From positions 1 through 12,187 of the forward strand of contig DASZMX010000126.1 in NCBI GenBank assembly GCA_035551475.1: a stretch of DNA of 12,187 nucleotides, written 5' to 3'. Shown here one piece after another: positions 1-7,383 of this stretch (positions are counted from its first letter, which is position 1; every line of letters starts with the position of its first letter). A program made the translations under genes and the position numbers. Source of the stretch: DASZMX01 sp035551475. GTDB taxonomy: Bacteria; Verrucomicrobiota; Verrucomicrobiia; Limisphaerales; Palsa-1400. Under the pieces are notes generated by a model, which searched no databases, was not told the DNA's origin, and saw only the letters and a program-made list of their open reading frames with translations.

Positions 1-651
1 GATGGCTTCGAGGCTGGTGGTTTTGGAATCCAATCCGAATGTCTCTGGTTGTGGCGGTTGTTCGCGCAGGATAATGTCCTGCTCCAACCCAGCTCGCGTA
101 TAGGTATATCGAACATCCGCCCTGAAGCCTGTAAATGCATCCGCATAAAGAACTTGATTGCCATTCACTATTTTCCCCGCGCAATCTTTTACTTCCGCGA
201 TCAGGACCGTTTTTCCACCCGCATCGTGGTAGCCCAAGCCGGCGATATGACTGCGCAATTCCTTACCATCCGGCGTGGTCAGTGTGATGGCATCCGCGCT
301 GGCAAGATTGTAGGCGAAGGCCGCGGTGTGCTGGCCATGCCGGGCGATGGCGCCGTCGGACGATGGCTCGATAAGTTCCTTGGCCTCCAGCCACTCTCCT
401 CGGTCCTGATAATAAAGGCCCGTGGCCAATTCGGTGTAGGAATTGGTGGTGATGGAGAGCTGGCGCGCAGCGCCGGCGTTGGTCGTATAGCTTTGCCAGA
501 CACGGTAATGCGGCCCATGTTCCACGATTTGAAAAGCCGCAACGTCTGGCGGCAATGAAGCCGAAAGACTGGCGGCCGCAGGGAGCGCCTGGCTTAGAAG
601 CGCGGGGGCGGTGACGACAAAAATCCTGTAGAATAAACGCGATGTCTTCAT
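1..651 (-). CDS. Secreted protein of unknown function, 3' end beyond the window
   Basis: An open frame runs on the minus strand from ATG at 651 to the window edge (217 codons, no stop seen), so the C-terminal part is missing. Residues 1-28 form a signal peptide: basic MKTSRLFYR, a hydrophobic stretch, then small residues (ALPAAAS). The rest is polar and looks beta-rich, with pieces such as TNSYTELATGLYYQD, LTTPDGKELRSHIAGL, KTVLIAEVKD and AGLEQDIILREQPP. I associate this N-terminal block with large secreted proteins of Verrucomicrobiota, some carrying repeats or RHS-like C-termini. That is memory, not a search, and no catalytic motif is visible. It lies divergent from the lipoprotein at 1022, with a TTGACA-type promoter about 170 bases upstream of its start. 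Plus-strand frames over this stretch lack such features and are shadows. Confidence 0.75.
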   Translation of the reverse strand, partial: MKTSRLFYRIFVVTAPALLSQALPAAASLSASLPPDVAAFQIVEHGPHYRVWQSYTTNAGAARQLSITTNSYTELATGLYYQDRGEWLEAKELIEPSSDGAIARHGQHTAAFAYNLASADAITLTTPDGKELRSHIAGLGYHDAGGKTVLIAEVKDCAGKIVNGNQVLYADAFTGFRADVRYTYTRAGLEQDIILREQPPQPETFGLDSKTTSLEAI

Positions 652-825
652 AGGTTTAATGAATGTTTCCACGGATCGAACAAAGCTCGTGGGGCGCGAG
701 GGAGCGTGCTGTGAATAGCTTTAGCTCAATGTCGCGATTCCATCCGAGCTGCATTCGTTGCTATTGCGGCCTTGGTTACCTTGAGAGTAGCGAAAGCCCG
801 GGCATAGTCAGGGAGGACGCGCTCA

Positions 826-854
826 TTCATAGGCTGGTTGCTAAGTGATGTCAA
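826..854 (-). promoter_or_regulatory. Sigma-70-type promoter for the secreted-protein gene
   Basis: On the minus strand a perfect -35 box TTGACA (849-854) is followed by a 17-base spacer and TATGAA (826-831), which matches four of six -10 positions. Transcription would start near 819 and run toward the ATG at 651. It is the best promoter-like pair I noticed in the window. Confidence 0.55.
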
Positions 855-863
855 GCTATTCCT

Positions 864-884
864 TACTTACACTATCCGTAAGTA
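864..884. promoter_or_regulatory. Palindromic site next to the -35 box, possible operator
   Basis: TACTTAC (864-870) and GTAAGTA (878-884) form a perfect 7-base inverted repeat around a 7-base spacer. The site ends nine bases upstream of the -35 box of the minus-strand promoter, a position typical of an activator or a dimeric helix-turn-helix regulator. The function is inferred from position and symmetry only. It could also serve the plus-strand lipoprotein gene, about 140 bases away. Confidence 0.35.
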
Positions 885-1021
885 TAGCCTATGGCCGTCC
901 GCCGCCTCTGGCGGGGTCCGTTTGTCGGTTCGTCCGGGCGCGCCGATGTGGCGCCCGAGAGGGGCGGGAGCCGGGAAAATTTAAACTTTTAACGGGGCTG
1001 ATTTCTCTTTACCGTTCCGCC

Positions 1022-1405
1022 ATGGCAACGAAATGCAGATGTACTATGCTGATGCTCGCCGCGCTGGCCTTGAGCGGTTGCAGTTCGATCACGAACTTGA
1101 CCCCAACGCGCCTGCCGCGGAGCGAGAATGGCTTTTATCGGGTGGAAGCGAAATGGAAGAGCAACGTGCAGGCGGTGCGGGAGGATTCCTTCAAGCCTGA
1201 GGTCGTGGTGGGGTTGGAAAAATATCCGATGCGCCCCGTGCCGGTGGTCGAAGACCGCTGGGAAGCGTACATCCCCGTGCCTGCCGACGAGGCGGCGGTG
1301 GTGTACCATTATCAATTTGATTTCATGAAGAACGGCTTCCGCCAGGCGCGCCCGGAGAGCAAGAAATCGGCGGATTACACGTTGAAAATTGTCCCCAAGA
1401 AATAA
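1022..1405 (+). CDS. Small lipoprotein of unknown function
   Basis: This encodes a 127-residue protein. The start at ATG 1022 is chosen because it opens directly on a lipoprotein signal: MATKCRC, a hydrophobic core, and a lipobox LSGC with lipidated Cys20 followed by SS. The open frame extends upstream to 845, but that part has no signal and would bury the lipobox. The mature part (about residues 37-127) reads as alternating beta strands, for example RWEAYIPVPADEAAVVYHYQ, and ends in basic KIVPKK; I do not recognise a family. Ser at +2 suggests outer-membrane placement if proteobacterial Lol sorting rules apply here. The stop lies only 10 bases before the sugar kinase, so the two are probably co-transcribed. 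No clear ribosome-binding site is visible. Confidence 0.75.
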   Translation: MATKCRCTMLMLAALALSGCSSITNLTPTRLPRSENGFYRVEAKWKSNVQAVREDSFKPEVVVGLEKYPMRPVPVVEDRWEAYIPVPADEAAVVYHYQFDFMKNGFRQARPESKKSADYTLKIVPKK

Positions 1406-1415
1406 GCCCTGATTC

Positions 1416-2315
1416 ATGAGCGTATTGATTGTTGGTTCCACGGCGTTGGATTCGATTGCCACGCCACATGCGAAAAACCCCCGTCTCCTCGGCGGCTCCG
1501 CCAGCCATGCGTCGGTCGCGGCGAGCTTTTTTGCCCCGGTGAAAATGGTCGGCGTGGTCGGGGATGATTTTCCCAAGAATTATCTGCGGTTATACCGCAA
1601 GCACAAGATCGACCTGGAAGGCTTGCAAATTCTGCCCGGCAAAACATTTCACTGGGCGGGCGAATACGAAGTCAATATGAACAATCGCCGCACGCTCACC
1701 ACGGAGCTGGGCGTGTTCGAGACCTTCACCCCGCATTTGCCGGATTCCTACAAGGAGAGCGCCTTCGTGCTTCTCGCCAATATCGCGCCCAGCCTCCAGC
1801 ATCATGTGCTGGACCAGATGCGCCGGCCCAAGTTTGTGGCAGCGGACACGATGGATTTGTGGCTGAACATCGCCTTGCCCGATCTCCTGAAACTCCTGCG
1901 CCGTGTGGATTGCTTTGTCCTCAATGAAAGTGAAGCCCGGCAATTGACCGACGAACACAACCTGATCCGCGCCGCCAAGGCCATCCACAAGCTGGGCCCC
2001 AAATATGTGATCGTAAAAAAAGGCGAGCACGGCGCGGTCCTGTCAAGCAGCGCCGGCCTGTTTGTTTCCCCGGCCTATCCTTTGCTCAAAGTCGTCGATC
2101 CGACGGGGGCAGGGGACGCGTTTGTGGGCGGCATGATGGGCTACCTGTCCACTGCGTCCGGCTCCGTGGATAAAAATCTGCGGCGCGCCATGATTTACGG
2201 CAGCGTGATCGCTTCGTTTTGTTGCGAAGGTTTTGGCCTGAAAGCCACCACGCGGGTCACCCGGGCGGGCATCGAGCAGCGCGTCAAGTCCCTCGAACAA
2301 TCCACCCGGTTTTAA
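1416..2315 (+). CDS. PfkB/ribokinase-family sugar kinase
   Basis: This encodes a 299-residue kinase of the PfkB family, which phosphorylates a sugar or nucleoside hydroxyl with ATP in the cytoplasm. The family hallmarks are present in order: a di-glycine near the N-terminus (LLGGSAS, residues 24-30) for substrate binding, VGVVGDD (45-51), the NESEA segment (170-174), VKKGEHGA near 200-207, and the C-terminal signature DPTGAGDAF (228-236) with catalytic base Asp234 and the anion-hole GAGD. Length is normal for the family. The substrate cannot be read from sequence; adenosine, ribose and fructose-6-phosphate kinases are all possible. It starts 10 bases after the lipoprotein stop, and its own stop abuts that of the convergent dehydratase gene with no intervening base. 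Confidence 0.93.
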   Translation: MSVLIVGSTALDSIATPHAKNPRLLGGSASHASVAASFFAPVKMVGVVGDDFPKNYLRLYRKHKIDLEGLQILPGKTFHWAGEYEVNMNNRRTLTTELGVFETFTPHLPDSYKESAFVLLANIAPSLQHHVLDQMRRPKFVAADTMDLWLNIALPDLLKLLRRVDCFVLNESEARQLTDEHNLIRAAKAIHKLGPKYVIVKKGEHGAVLSSSAGLFVSPAYPLLKVVDPTGAGDAFVGGMMGYLSTASGSVDKNLRRAMIYGSVIASFCCEGFGLKATTRVTRAGIEQRVKSLEQSTRF

Positions 2316-2651
2316 TTAAACCGAGCCGAGCTTATCCACCTTGGCGGCGAAGACGAAATCGCTTTCTGTCAAGCCATCGATCTTGTGCGTCCACAAGGTC
2401 AGTTTGACTTTGCCCCAAGCCAGTTGAATGTCAGGATGATGGTTCTGCACCTCGGCTAAGGCCCCGACTTTGTTGGTGAAATCCAGCGCCTGCCGGAAGT
2501 CGGGAAATTTATAATCGCGCTCCAGGTGATGTTCCTCGACGACCCGCCACGCGGGATTTAGTTGCGGCTGCAAGCGGCTTAATTCGGCGCCGTGCAGGGG
2601 CGGATGGCCGCCTTTGCAGGGCACGCATTCCTGTTGCGCAAGTTCTGGCAT
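2316..2651 (-). CDS. phhB: Pterin-4a-carbinolamine dehydratase
   Basis: This encodes a 111-residue protein of the PCD/DCoH family, which dehydrates 4a-hydroxytetrahydropterin. In bacteria it either supports phenylalanine hydroxylase or acts in other pterin and molybdopterin chemistry. The active-site pattern is intact: EVQNHHPD (67-74) with the paired histidines, LWTHKIDGLTESDF (86-99) with the third histidine, and a final AKVD. Near the N-terminus two cysteines (CVPC, 9-12) are followed by GGHPPL, a leader seen in many bacterial members. I use the ATG at 2651; the frame continues upstream to 2945, but that part is the antisense of the FHA gene. No phenylalanine hydroxylase gene is visible, so the partner is unknown. 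The divergent FHA gene starts 33 bases away. Confidence 0.9.
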   Translation of the reverse strand: MPELAQQECVPCKGGHPPLHGAELSRLQPQLNPAWRVVEEHHLERDYKFPDFRQALDFTNKVGALAEVQNHHPDIQLAWGKVKLTLWTHKIDGLTESDFVFAAKVDKLGSV

Positions 2652-2684
2652 AGGTTTAAAAAGGCGGAACCAATCCATCCCGCC

Positions 2685-3806
2685 ATGGCTCAGTTTACCA
2701 TCAAGATTCCCGGCGCGCCAGTGCAGGCGGCGGAATTGGGCGATGGCCGTCATGTCGCCGGGCGCTCGCTGAACACCGACCTCGCCCTCGCCGACGGCTC
2801 TGTCTCCAGCGCGCATTGCGAAATCCACCTCACTGCTAAGGGTTGCGTCATCAAAGACCTCGGCTCGACCAACGGCACGTTCATCGACGGCGCCCGCGTC
2901 ACGGAAGGCGCGCTGGCTCCGGGCCAAACGCTGCGGCTCGGTCAAGTGGAAATATCATGGCACCCCTCGGCTGCGGCCGCCCCCGACGGGAACGCTCCGG
3001 AAAGTTTCTCTGCGCCGCGCCTCTCGGAGACGCCCCCTTTGCTGCCGACTCCCACGCGCGTCACGCTTCCAGCGCTGGCGCGGCGGCCCAAGAATTTTTA
3101 CCGGACCATTCCCGGCGCGTTCGCTTATCCCTTCAAGGGCAACGGTTGGGGGCTCTTGCTCGGAGGCACGATGGTTTTCGGGTTCATGAGCTACGTGTAT
3201 GGGTTCAGCGTGGCCGGTCATCGCGTCATTGGGTTTGCCGGGGTGATGGCTATTCCATTGTCCTTATTGGCCACTGGCTATTCGTTTCTTTTCCTGCAAA
3301 GCATCATTTCCCAGACTGCGATGGGAGAGGCGGAACTCACCAGTTGGCCCGATTTTGAGAATTTGTGGGATAGCGGCTTTTATCCTTCACTCCAATTGCT
3401 GGCCATCGTCATCGTCTCCATGCTCCCGCCGTTTCTTTATCGTGAATTCACGGACAGCCCAAACGAGTGGATTGCGGCGGCGCTTGCGCTGGCCGGGCTG
3501 TTTTACCTGCCCATGTCGCTGCTCGCGGTCAGCGTTTATGACAGCATTTTTGCGCTCAATCCCATGCTGACCTTCCCGGCCATTGTGAAGGCGCCCCTGG
3601 CTTACTTCGTCTGTTGTGTCATCCTGGGCGTTTTATGGATGGGGGCCGCGGTTGTGCAGCATGGCGTTCGGACGCTCATGCCCAACGAGTTCATTCCCAT
3701 CATTCTCACGGAGTTCCTCTATCTTTATTCGCTGTGCGTCGAGATGCGGATCCTGGGATTGCTCTATTACACGCGCCAAAAAGAATTTGGCTGGAAGCTC
3801 GCGTAA
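2685..3806 (+). CDS. FHA-domain protein with six predicted membrane segments
   Basis: This encodes a 373-residue fusion. Residues about 3-93 form a forkhead-associated domain, which binds phosphothreonine peptides: GR at 26-27, SSAH (41-44) and DLGSTNGTFIDG (58-69) match the conserved G-R, S-x-x-H and N-G positions. The usual Arg after the first Ser is Ser42 here. A Pro/Ala-rich linker follows (about 94-140). The C-terminal half begins FYRTIPGAFAYPF and has six hydrophobic segments near 163-183, 189-211, 235-257, 271-294, 312-335 and 346-370. It vaguely recalls DUF4013-like proteins, but I am not sure. The FHA domain should be cytoplasmic and may tether phosphorylated partners to the membrane. 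No kinase gene is adjacent. ATG 2685 is chosen because the domain begins at once; upstream in-frame codons lie in the dehydratase gene. Confidence 0.85.
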   Translation: MAQFTIKIPGAPVQAAELGDGRHVAGRSLNTDLALADGSVSSAHCEIHLTAKGCVIKDLGSTNGTFIDGARVTEGALAPGQTLRLGQVEISWHPSAAAAPDGNAPESFSAPRLSETPPLLPTPTRVTLPALARRPKNFYRTIPGAFAYPFKGNGWGLLLGGTMVFGFMSYVYGFSVAGHRVIGFAGVMAIPLSLLATGYSFLFLQSIISQTAMGEAELTSWPDFENLWDSGFYPSLQLLAIVIVSMLPPFLYREFTDSPNEWIAAALALAGLFYLPMSLLAVSVYDSIFALNPMLTFPAIVKAPLAYFVCCVILGVLWMGAAVVQHGVRTLMPNEFIPIILTEFLYLYSLCVEMRILGLLYYTRQKEFGWKLA

Positions 3807-3808
3807 GT

Positions 3809-4495
3809 TCAGCCGCGCAATTTCGCCTGCAATTCGGACGCCGCCAGCTGCCCGGGCGCGGCGCTGCTATCCAGAAAACCATACGTCAAACACGAACCCT
3901 CCTGCGCCAGCGACACCCGCAAATGGGTCCACGCCGGGCCCATGCCGATAACGCACAGCGGCTGACGGCGCGGCTTTTTCAATAACGCGCGCAAAATCTC
4001 CACATCCACCGGCGCCTTGATCATCGTCGCGATCTTGGTGATCCCGCCCAACTCCTCGGCTTCGGCCGCGACGGATTCCAGTTTCTCCATTGAGGGCGTG
4101 GCGTGAAAATCGTGGTAGGAAAGCACGCAAGCCCGGCCGCGTTTTTGCGCGAGAGCCGCCACTTCCGGCGCAATGTGGCTGCGCAGCTCGATATCCACGC
4201 CCGCCAGCGCCAGCGCTTCTTCATAAATCGGCCAGCGGCCTTCGTCCTCCGCGCAGTCCCCGCCTTCGTGCTTGCAACGCATCGTCAATAATACCGGGAC
4301 GCCGCCCGCTTCGATTTGTTGACAGCGGGCAAGCCAGCCGGCGCGCGCGCCAATTTTGTCCAGGCGCACTTCCGCAATGTCGCACGGAAAATGCGCGAGC
4401 GACATGAAAGCGGCCGCGGAAGTGATCGTGCCGACCACTCGCGGCGTTGCCCCCAGCGTCACGGCGCCAAACATTGTTTTGGGTCTTGAAGTCAC
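3809..4495 (-). CDS. aroD: 3-dehydroquinate dehydratase, type I
   Basis: This encodes a 228-residue TIM-barrel enzyme that converts 3-dehydroquinate to 3-dehydroshikimate in the shikimate pathway through a Schiff base. The family residues are visible: EVRLD (42-46), Arg73 in TMRCKHEGG, general acid/base His128 in SYHDF, Schiff-base Lys154 in TKIAT, substrate-binding Arg193 in HLRVSLA, and SAAPGQL (211-217). The commoner MSxxGxxSR loop is replaced by MGPAWTHLR, a modest deviation. Length fits the family. An internal Met8 is an alternative start, since the conserved sequence begins about LGATPRVVG. The stop lies two bases from that of the convergent FHA gene, and the start lies 43 bases from divergent ridA. 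No other aro genes are present. Confidence 0.92.
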   Translation of the reverse strand: MTSRPKTMFGAVTLGATPRVVGTITSAAAFMSLAHFPCDIAEVRLDKIGARAGWLARCQQIEAGGVPVLLTMRCKHEGGDCAEDEGRWPIYEEALALAGVDIELRSHIAPEVAALAQKRGRACVLSYHDFHATPSMEKLESVAAEAEELGGITKIATMIKAPVDVEILRALLKKPRRQPLCVIGMGPAWTHLRVSLAQEGSCLTYGFLDSSAAPGQLAASELQAKLRG

Positions 4496-4538
4496 GCCAC
4501 ACCGAGGCTACACCTTGCGGCGAAAGAGTTCCAGACCT

Positions 4539-4919
4539 ATGACCAAAACGATTATTAAACCCGCCGGCGCTGTTCCGGCAGTCGGCCCCTACAATCAAGG
4601 CGTTCGCGCCGGCGACCTGCTGTTTTGCGCCGGCCAGATTCCGCTCGTTCCCGCCACCGGCCAATTGGTCGAGGGCGATATCCGCGCCCAAACCGAGCGC
4701 GTTCTGGAGAACGTCAAACTTATCTTGAATGATCAGAAACTGACGTTCGCCAACGTCGTCAAATCGACGGTGTTCCTGACCAACCTGGCGGACTTCGCGG
4801 GGATGAACGAAGTTTACGCCAAATACTTCACCGCGGATTTTCCGGCGCGTTCCACGATCCAGGTCGCCGCCTTGCCGCGCGGCGCCAGCGTGGAGATCGA
4901 AGTCGTCGCCCATTACTAA
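4539..4919 (+). CDS. ridA: RidA family enamine/imine deaminase
   Basis: This encodes a 126-residue protein of the YjgF/YER057c/UK114 family. RidA hydrolyses reactive 2-aminoacrylate and related enamines released by PLP enzymes, protecting the cell from damage. The chain shows the usual order: AVGPYNQGVRAGDLLFCAGQ near the N-terminus, then RSTIQVAALPRGASVEIEVV at the end. The key Arg104 and Glu119 correspond to Arg105 and Glu120 of the E. coli enzyme. The ATG at 4539 is chosen because family members begin just before this motif; the open frame reaches back to 4356, but those codons are antisense to aroD. The rmuC start follows the stop by two bases, so the two genes are probably translated from one message. 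Confidence 0.95.
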   Translation: MTKTIIKPAGAVPAVGPYNQGVRAGDLLFCAGQIPLVPATGQLVEGDIRAQTERVLENVKLILNDQKLTFANVVKSTVFLTNLADFAGMNEVYAKYFTADFPARSTIQVAALPRGASVEIEVVAHY

Positions 4920-4921
4920 AT

Positions 4922-6247
4922 GTGCCGCAGATTGTTTTCATATTGATCGCATTCGTGGCGGGGACGGGATTGGGAGGATTGCTGGGATGGCTGCTCACGC
5001 GGCGTCCCGCGGCGGCCCCGGACGGTCGATTGGAAAACGAATTGCGACAGCAGGCGCAACAGCGGGAGCGGGAGTTGCAGGAGACGCGTCAACAATTGGC
5101 CGCCTCCGCCACCGCCCTGGCCACGGCCGAGGCCAATCGCGACGCCGCGCAACGCCTCTTGGCCGAGACGCGCAATACGTATGTCGAGAGCCTCGCGGCG
5201 GCCAAGGAATCATTCAAGGCCTTAAGCGCCGACGCCCTCCGGGAAAGCGCCCCGCAATTTCTGCAACTGGCCAATGAAGCCTTCGCCAAATTTCAGGAAA
5301 CTGCGAAGGGCGATCTCGCGCAGCGCCAGGCCTCCATTGCCACGCTGGTGCAGCCGCTGAAAGAGCAGTTGGAGGCCTACCAGCGCCGCCTGCAGCAAAG
5401 CGAATCCACGCAAGCCGCCGCTCTGGGCGAGGTCAAAAAGCATCTCGATGGCCTCGCGCAAAACAGCCTCGCGTTGAGCGGGGAAACCGCGCAGTTGCGC
5501 AAGGTTCTCAGCTCCAACCAGGCGCGTGGACGTTGGGGCGAGGAAACCTTGCGGCGCGTGGTGGAAGCCGCCGGGATGAGCGAGCATTGCGATTTCAGCG
5601 AGCAAATTCTGGCGGGCGATGCCAAGCCCGATCTCATGGTGCGGCTCCCGGGCGACCGCTTTATCATCGTGGACGCGAAGACGCCCAACCTCGATTTCCT
5701 GCAAGCCGTCGATTCCGCCGACGCCGGTCAGCGCGCCGCCTCTCTCGCCGCGCACGCCGCCAATCTCAAGGCGACGATCAAGGGCCTGGCGGACCGCGAT
5801 TATCCGCGCCAGTTTCCCGACGCCCTGGATTACGTGGTGCTCTTTCTCCCCGCGGAATCGCTTTTCAGCGCCGCGCTGGAAGGCGATCACGACCTGATTG
5901 TGTGGGCGGCGGAAAGACGTGTATTATTGACAACCCCCGGTTCGTTGATCGGGCTGCTGCGCGCCGTGAGCGTGAGCTGGCAGCAATTTCGGCAGACGGA
6001 AAATTCCCGCGAGATCGCCGCCGCCGCCCAGGAACTTTTTAATCGCGTGGCCAAGTTCACCGAGCATTTTGCCAAAATTGGCGAGGGCCTGCAAAAGGCC
6101 AACGCCGCCTACAACGACGCTCTTGGCAGCTACGACCGCATGGTGCGCCCGAGCGGGGAGCGCATGGTGCGTTTGACGGGGGCGGGCGGCAAGGAATTGG
6201 CCGAGCCCAAGCCGGTGGAAGAGCGGCTCCGGCTGCCTTTTGCTTGA
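4922..6247 (+). CDS. rmuC: RmuC family DNA recombination protein
   Basis: This encodes a 441-residue membrane-anchored protein of the RmuC family, associated in E. coli with limiting recombination at short inverted repeats. A single hydrophobic helix (residues 3-25) is followed by a long Gln/Arg/Glu/Ala-rich coiled coil (about 35-195) and the RmuC domain (about 200-400). The domain shows GRWGEETL (203-210) and a nuclease-like PD...D-x-K pattern: PD at 236-237 and DAK at 251-253 after the strand FIIV. The usual DSK is DAK here. Nuclease activity is inferred from fold similarity and not proven for the family. GTG at 4922 is the only suitable start; the ATG overlapping it at 4920 is out of frame and soon stops. 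The stop sits two bases from that of the convergent serine hydrolase. Confidence 0.92.
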   Translation: MPQIVFILIAFVAGTGLGGLLGWLLTRRPAAAPDGRLENELRQQAQQRERELQETRQQLAASATALATAEANRDAAQRLLAETRNTYVESLAAAKESFKALSADALRESAPQFLQLANEAFAKFQETAKGDLAQRQASIATLVQPLKEQLEAYQRRLQQSESTQAAALGEVKKHLDGLAQNSLALSGETAQLRKVLSSNQARGRWGEETLRRVVEAAGMSEHCDFSEQILAGDAKPDLMVRLPGDRFIIVDAKTPNLDFLQAVDSADAGQRAASLAAHAANLKATIKGLADRDYPRQFPDALDYVVLFLPAESLFSAALEGDHDLIVWAAERRVLLTTPGSLIGLLRAVSVSWQQFRQTENSREIAAAAQELFNRVAKFTEHFAKIGEGLQKANAAYNDALGSYDRMVRPSGERMVRLTGAGGKELAEPKPVEERLRLPFA

Positions 6248-6249
6248 CT

Positions 6250-7383
6250 CTACCGGGCTGGCGGATGTGAGATCAATGCGCTGACCGTGGCATCGGCGGA
6301 TTTGAGGGCTATCGCGCCAGTTTGATTGACACAAACCAGGATGGCAAAATCGCGCCCCGGCGCGATCCAGACGTCCGCGCAATTCATCGTGTTATCGCCC
6401 GCGTGGGTCAGCGCCAAACCTCCGGCCCATGGGCGCGCCGTGGCGATCCAGCCCAGGGCGTACTCGCCGCCGGCGGGAGGCGTGTGCAGGAAATGATAGG
6501 AGGCCGGTTGGAGCAGCGCTTTCTCGCCGCGTGCGCCGCGCACTTGGTCCACGATGAATTTCGCCCAATCCTGAATGGTGCAATGCACGCGGCCCGCCGG
6601 GCTGAGCACAGGCGGATTATCCATCGCTGGCCCGTTGCCGCCCACGGGCATGTCATTGGCGTCATGTCCCCAAGGCTGATCAATTCGGCCGGGCGTGCCT
6701 GTGCCGCCAAAGCCCACACTGTTCATGCCGAGCGGCGCAAAAATTTCCTTTTGCATCGCCTGTTCCCAGGTGTTGGAAGTGACGCGCTCGATTACGGCGC
6801 CCGCCACGATGTAGCCAAAATTGGAATATTCATAATGCGATCCCGGCGCGTGGGGCAGGGTATGGCGCAGCCCTTCCCGCACCAGGCGTTGACGCTCCGC
6901 CCGGCCATCGGCCCCGCCGTACTTGGCCAGATCAGGATTAGGCGGCAACCCGGACCTATGCGTCAATAATTGGCAAATAGTGATGCGTCCCGTCGTCGGA
7001 TCGAATTGCGCCGCCCATTCGGGAAAAATTTCGGCCAGCGTTGCGCTCCACCTCAATCGGTTTTGCTCCACCAACTTTGCCGCCAGCGTGGCCGTCATCG
7101 CCTTCGTGTCCGAACCCAAATGCCATTGATCATCGAGCGTCGCCGCGATGTCAGTTCCTTGTTTGCGCACCCCGACCACGCCCGCCGCCACGAGCCCTTT
7201 GCTCGTCACATAAGCCGCCGCCATCGCCGGCACGTGATATTTTTCACGAACGGGAATTAACAACCGAACGATCTCCGCGCTGCCGCTGGAGGGACCAGTA
7301 GACGCGTTTTGCCCGCGCCCCGAAAACGCCGCAAGCGCCATGCTGGCGATCATGCCCGCCAGGAAAATGTCGGGCGCCTTCAT
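6250..7383 (-). CDS. Secreted serine hydrolase, class C beta-lactamase family
   Basis: This encodes a 377-residue protein of the beta-lactamase/penicillin-binding-like serine hydrolase superfamily (AmpC/EstB-like). Residues 1-26 look like an export signal (hydrophobic LAGMIASMALAAF). The three active-site motifs are present: Ser91-x-x-Lys94 in GSDTKAM, Tyr186-Ser-Asn188 in YEYSNFGY, and His327-Ala-Gly329 in LTHAGDN, the last replacing the KTG of true beta-lactamases. HAG is common in esterases, peptidases and uncharacterised members, so antibiotic hydrolysis should not be assumed. The open frame reaches 7500, but ATG 7383 is preferred: it opens on the signal peptide and overlaps the upstream cbiX stop as ATGA, implying coupled translation. 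A functional link to CbiX is not obvious. Confidence 0.9.
   Translation of the reverse strand: MKAPDIFLAGMIASMALAAFSGRGQNASTGPSSGSAEIVRLLIPVREKYHVPAMAAAYVTSKGLVAAGVVGVRKQGTDIAATLDDQWHLGSDTKAMTATLAAKLVEQNRLRWSATLAEIFPEWAAQFDPTTGRITICQLLTHRSGLPPNPDLAKYGGADGRAERQRLVREGLRHTLPHAPGSHYEYSNFGYIVAGAVIERVTSNTWEQAMQKEIFAPLGMNSVGFGGTGTPGRIDQPWGHDANDMPVGGNGPAMDNPPVLSPAGRVHCTIQDWAKFIVDQVRGARGEKALLQPASYHFLHTPPAGGEYALGWIATARPWAGGLALTHAGDNTMNCADVWIAPGRDFAILVCVNQTGAIALKSADATVSALISHPPAR

Larger units (their letters stand above)
652..1021. other. Intergenic region between divergent genes
   Basis: About 370 bases separate the secreted-protein gene (minus) from the lipoprotein gene (plus). I see no convincing gene: the plus frames through 663-848 and 845-1021 carry no recognisable domain, signal peptide or ribosome-binding site. 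The stretch holds a good minus-strand promoter (826-854), a palindrome just upstream of it (864-884), and a GC-rich tract (about 897-975) followed by an AT-rich run (about 977-992) before the lipoprotein. The predicted 5' leader of the minus gene is about 165-170 nt, long enough for regulation, but I see no known riboswitch motif. Confidence 0.6.

Noticed and set aside
845..1021. Upstream extension of the small lipoprotein
   Set aside because: It would place the lipobox about 80 residues into the protein, incompatible with lipoprotein export.
989..1576. Long minus-strand open frame opposite the lipoprotein and kinase genes
   Set aside because: It has no domain, signal or start site and overlaps two plausible plus-strand genes; it is the shadow expected in GC-rich DNA.
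2652..2945. N-terminal extension of the dehydratase
   Set aside because: The added residues are antisense to the FHA domain and unlike any dehydratase N-terminus; the family length fits a start at 2651.
4221..4913. 230-codon minus-strand frame opposite ridA and across the aroD start
   Set aside because: It is out of frame with aroD and antisense to a clear RidA; no motif supports it.
5222..5890. 222-codon minus-strand open frame inside rmuC
   Set aside because: It is the antisense of a well-supported RmuC domain, with a composition of Gly, Leu, His and Arg typical of GC-rich shadows.
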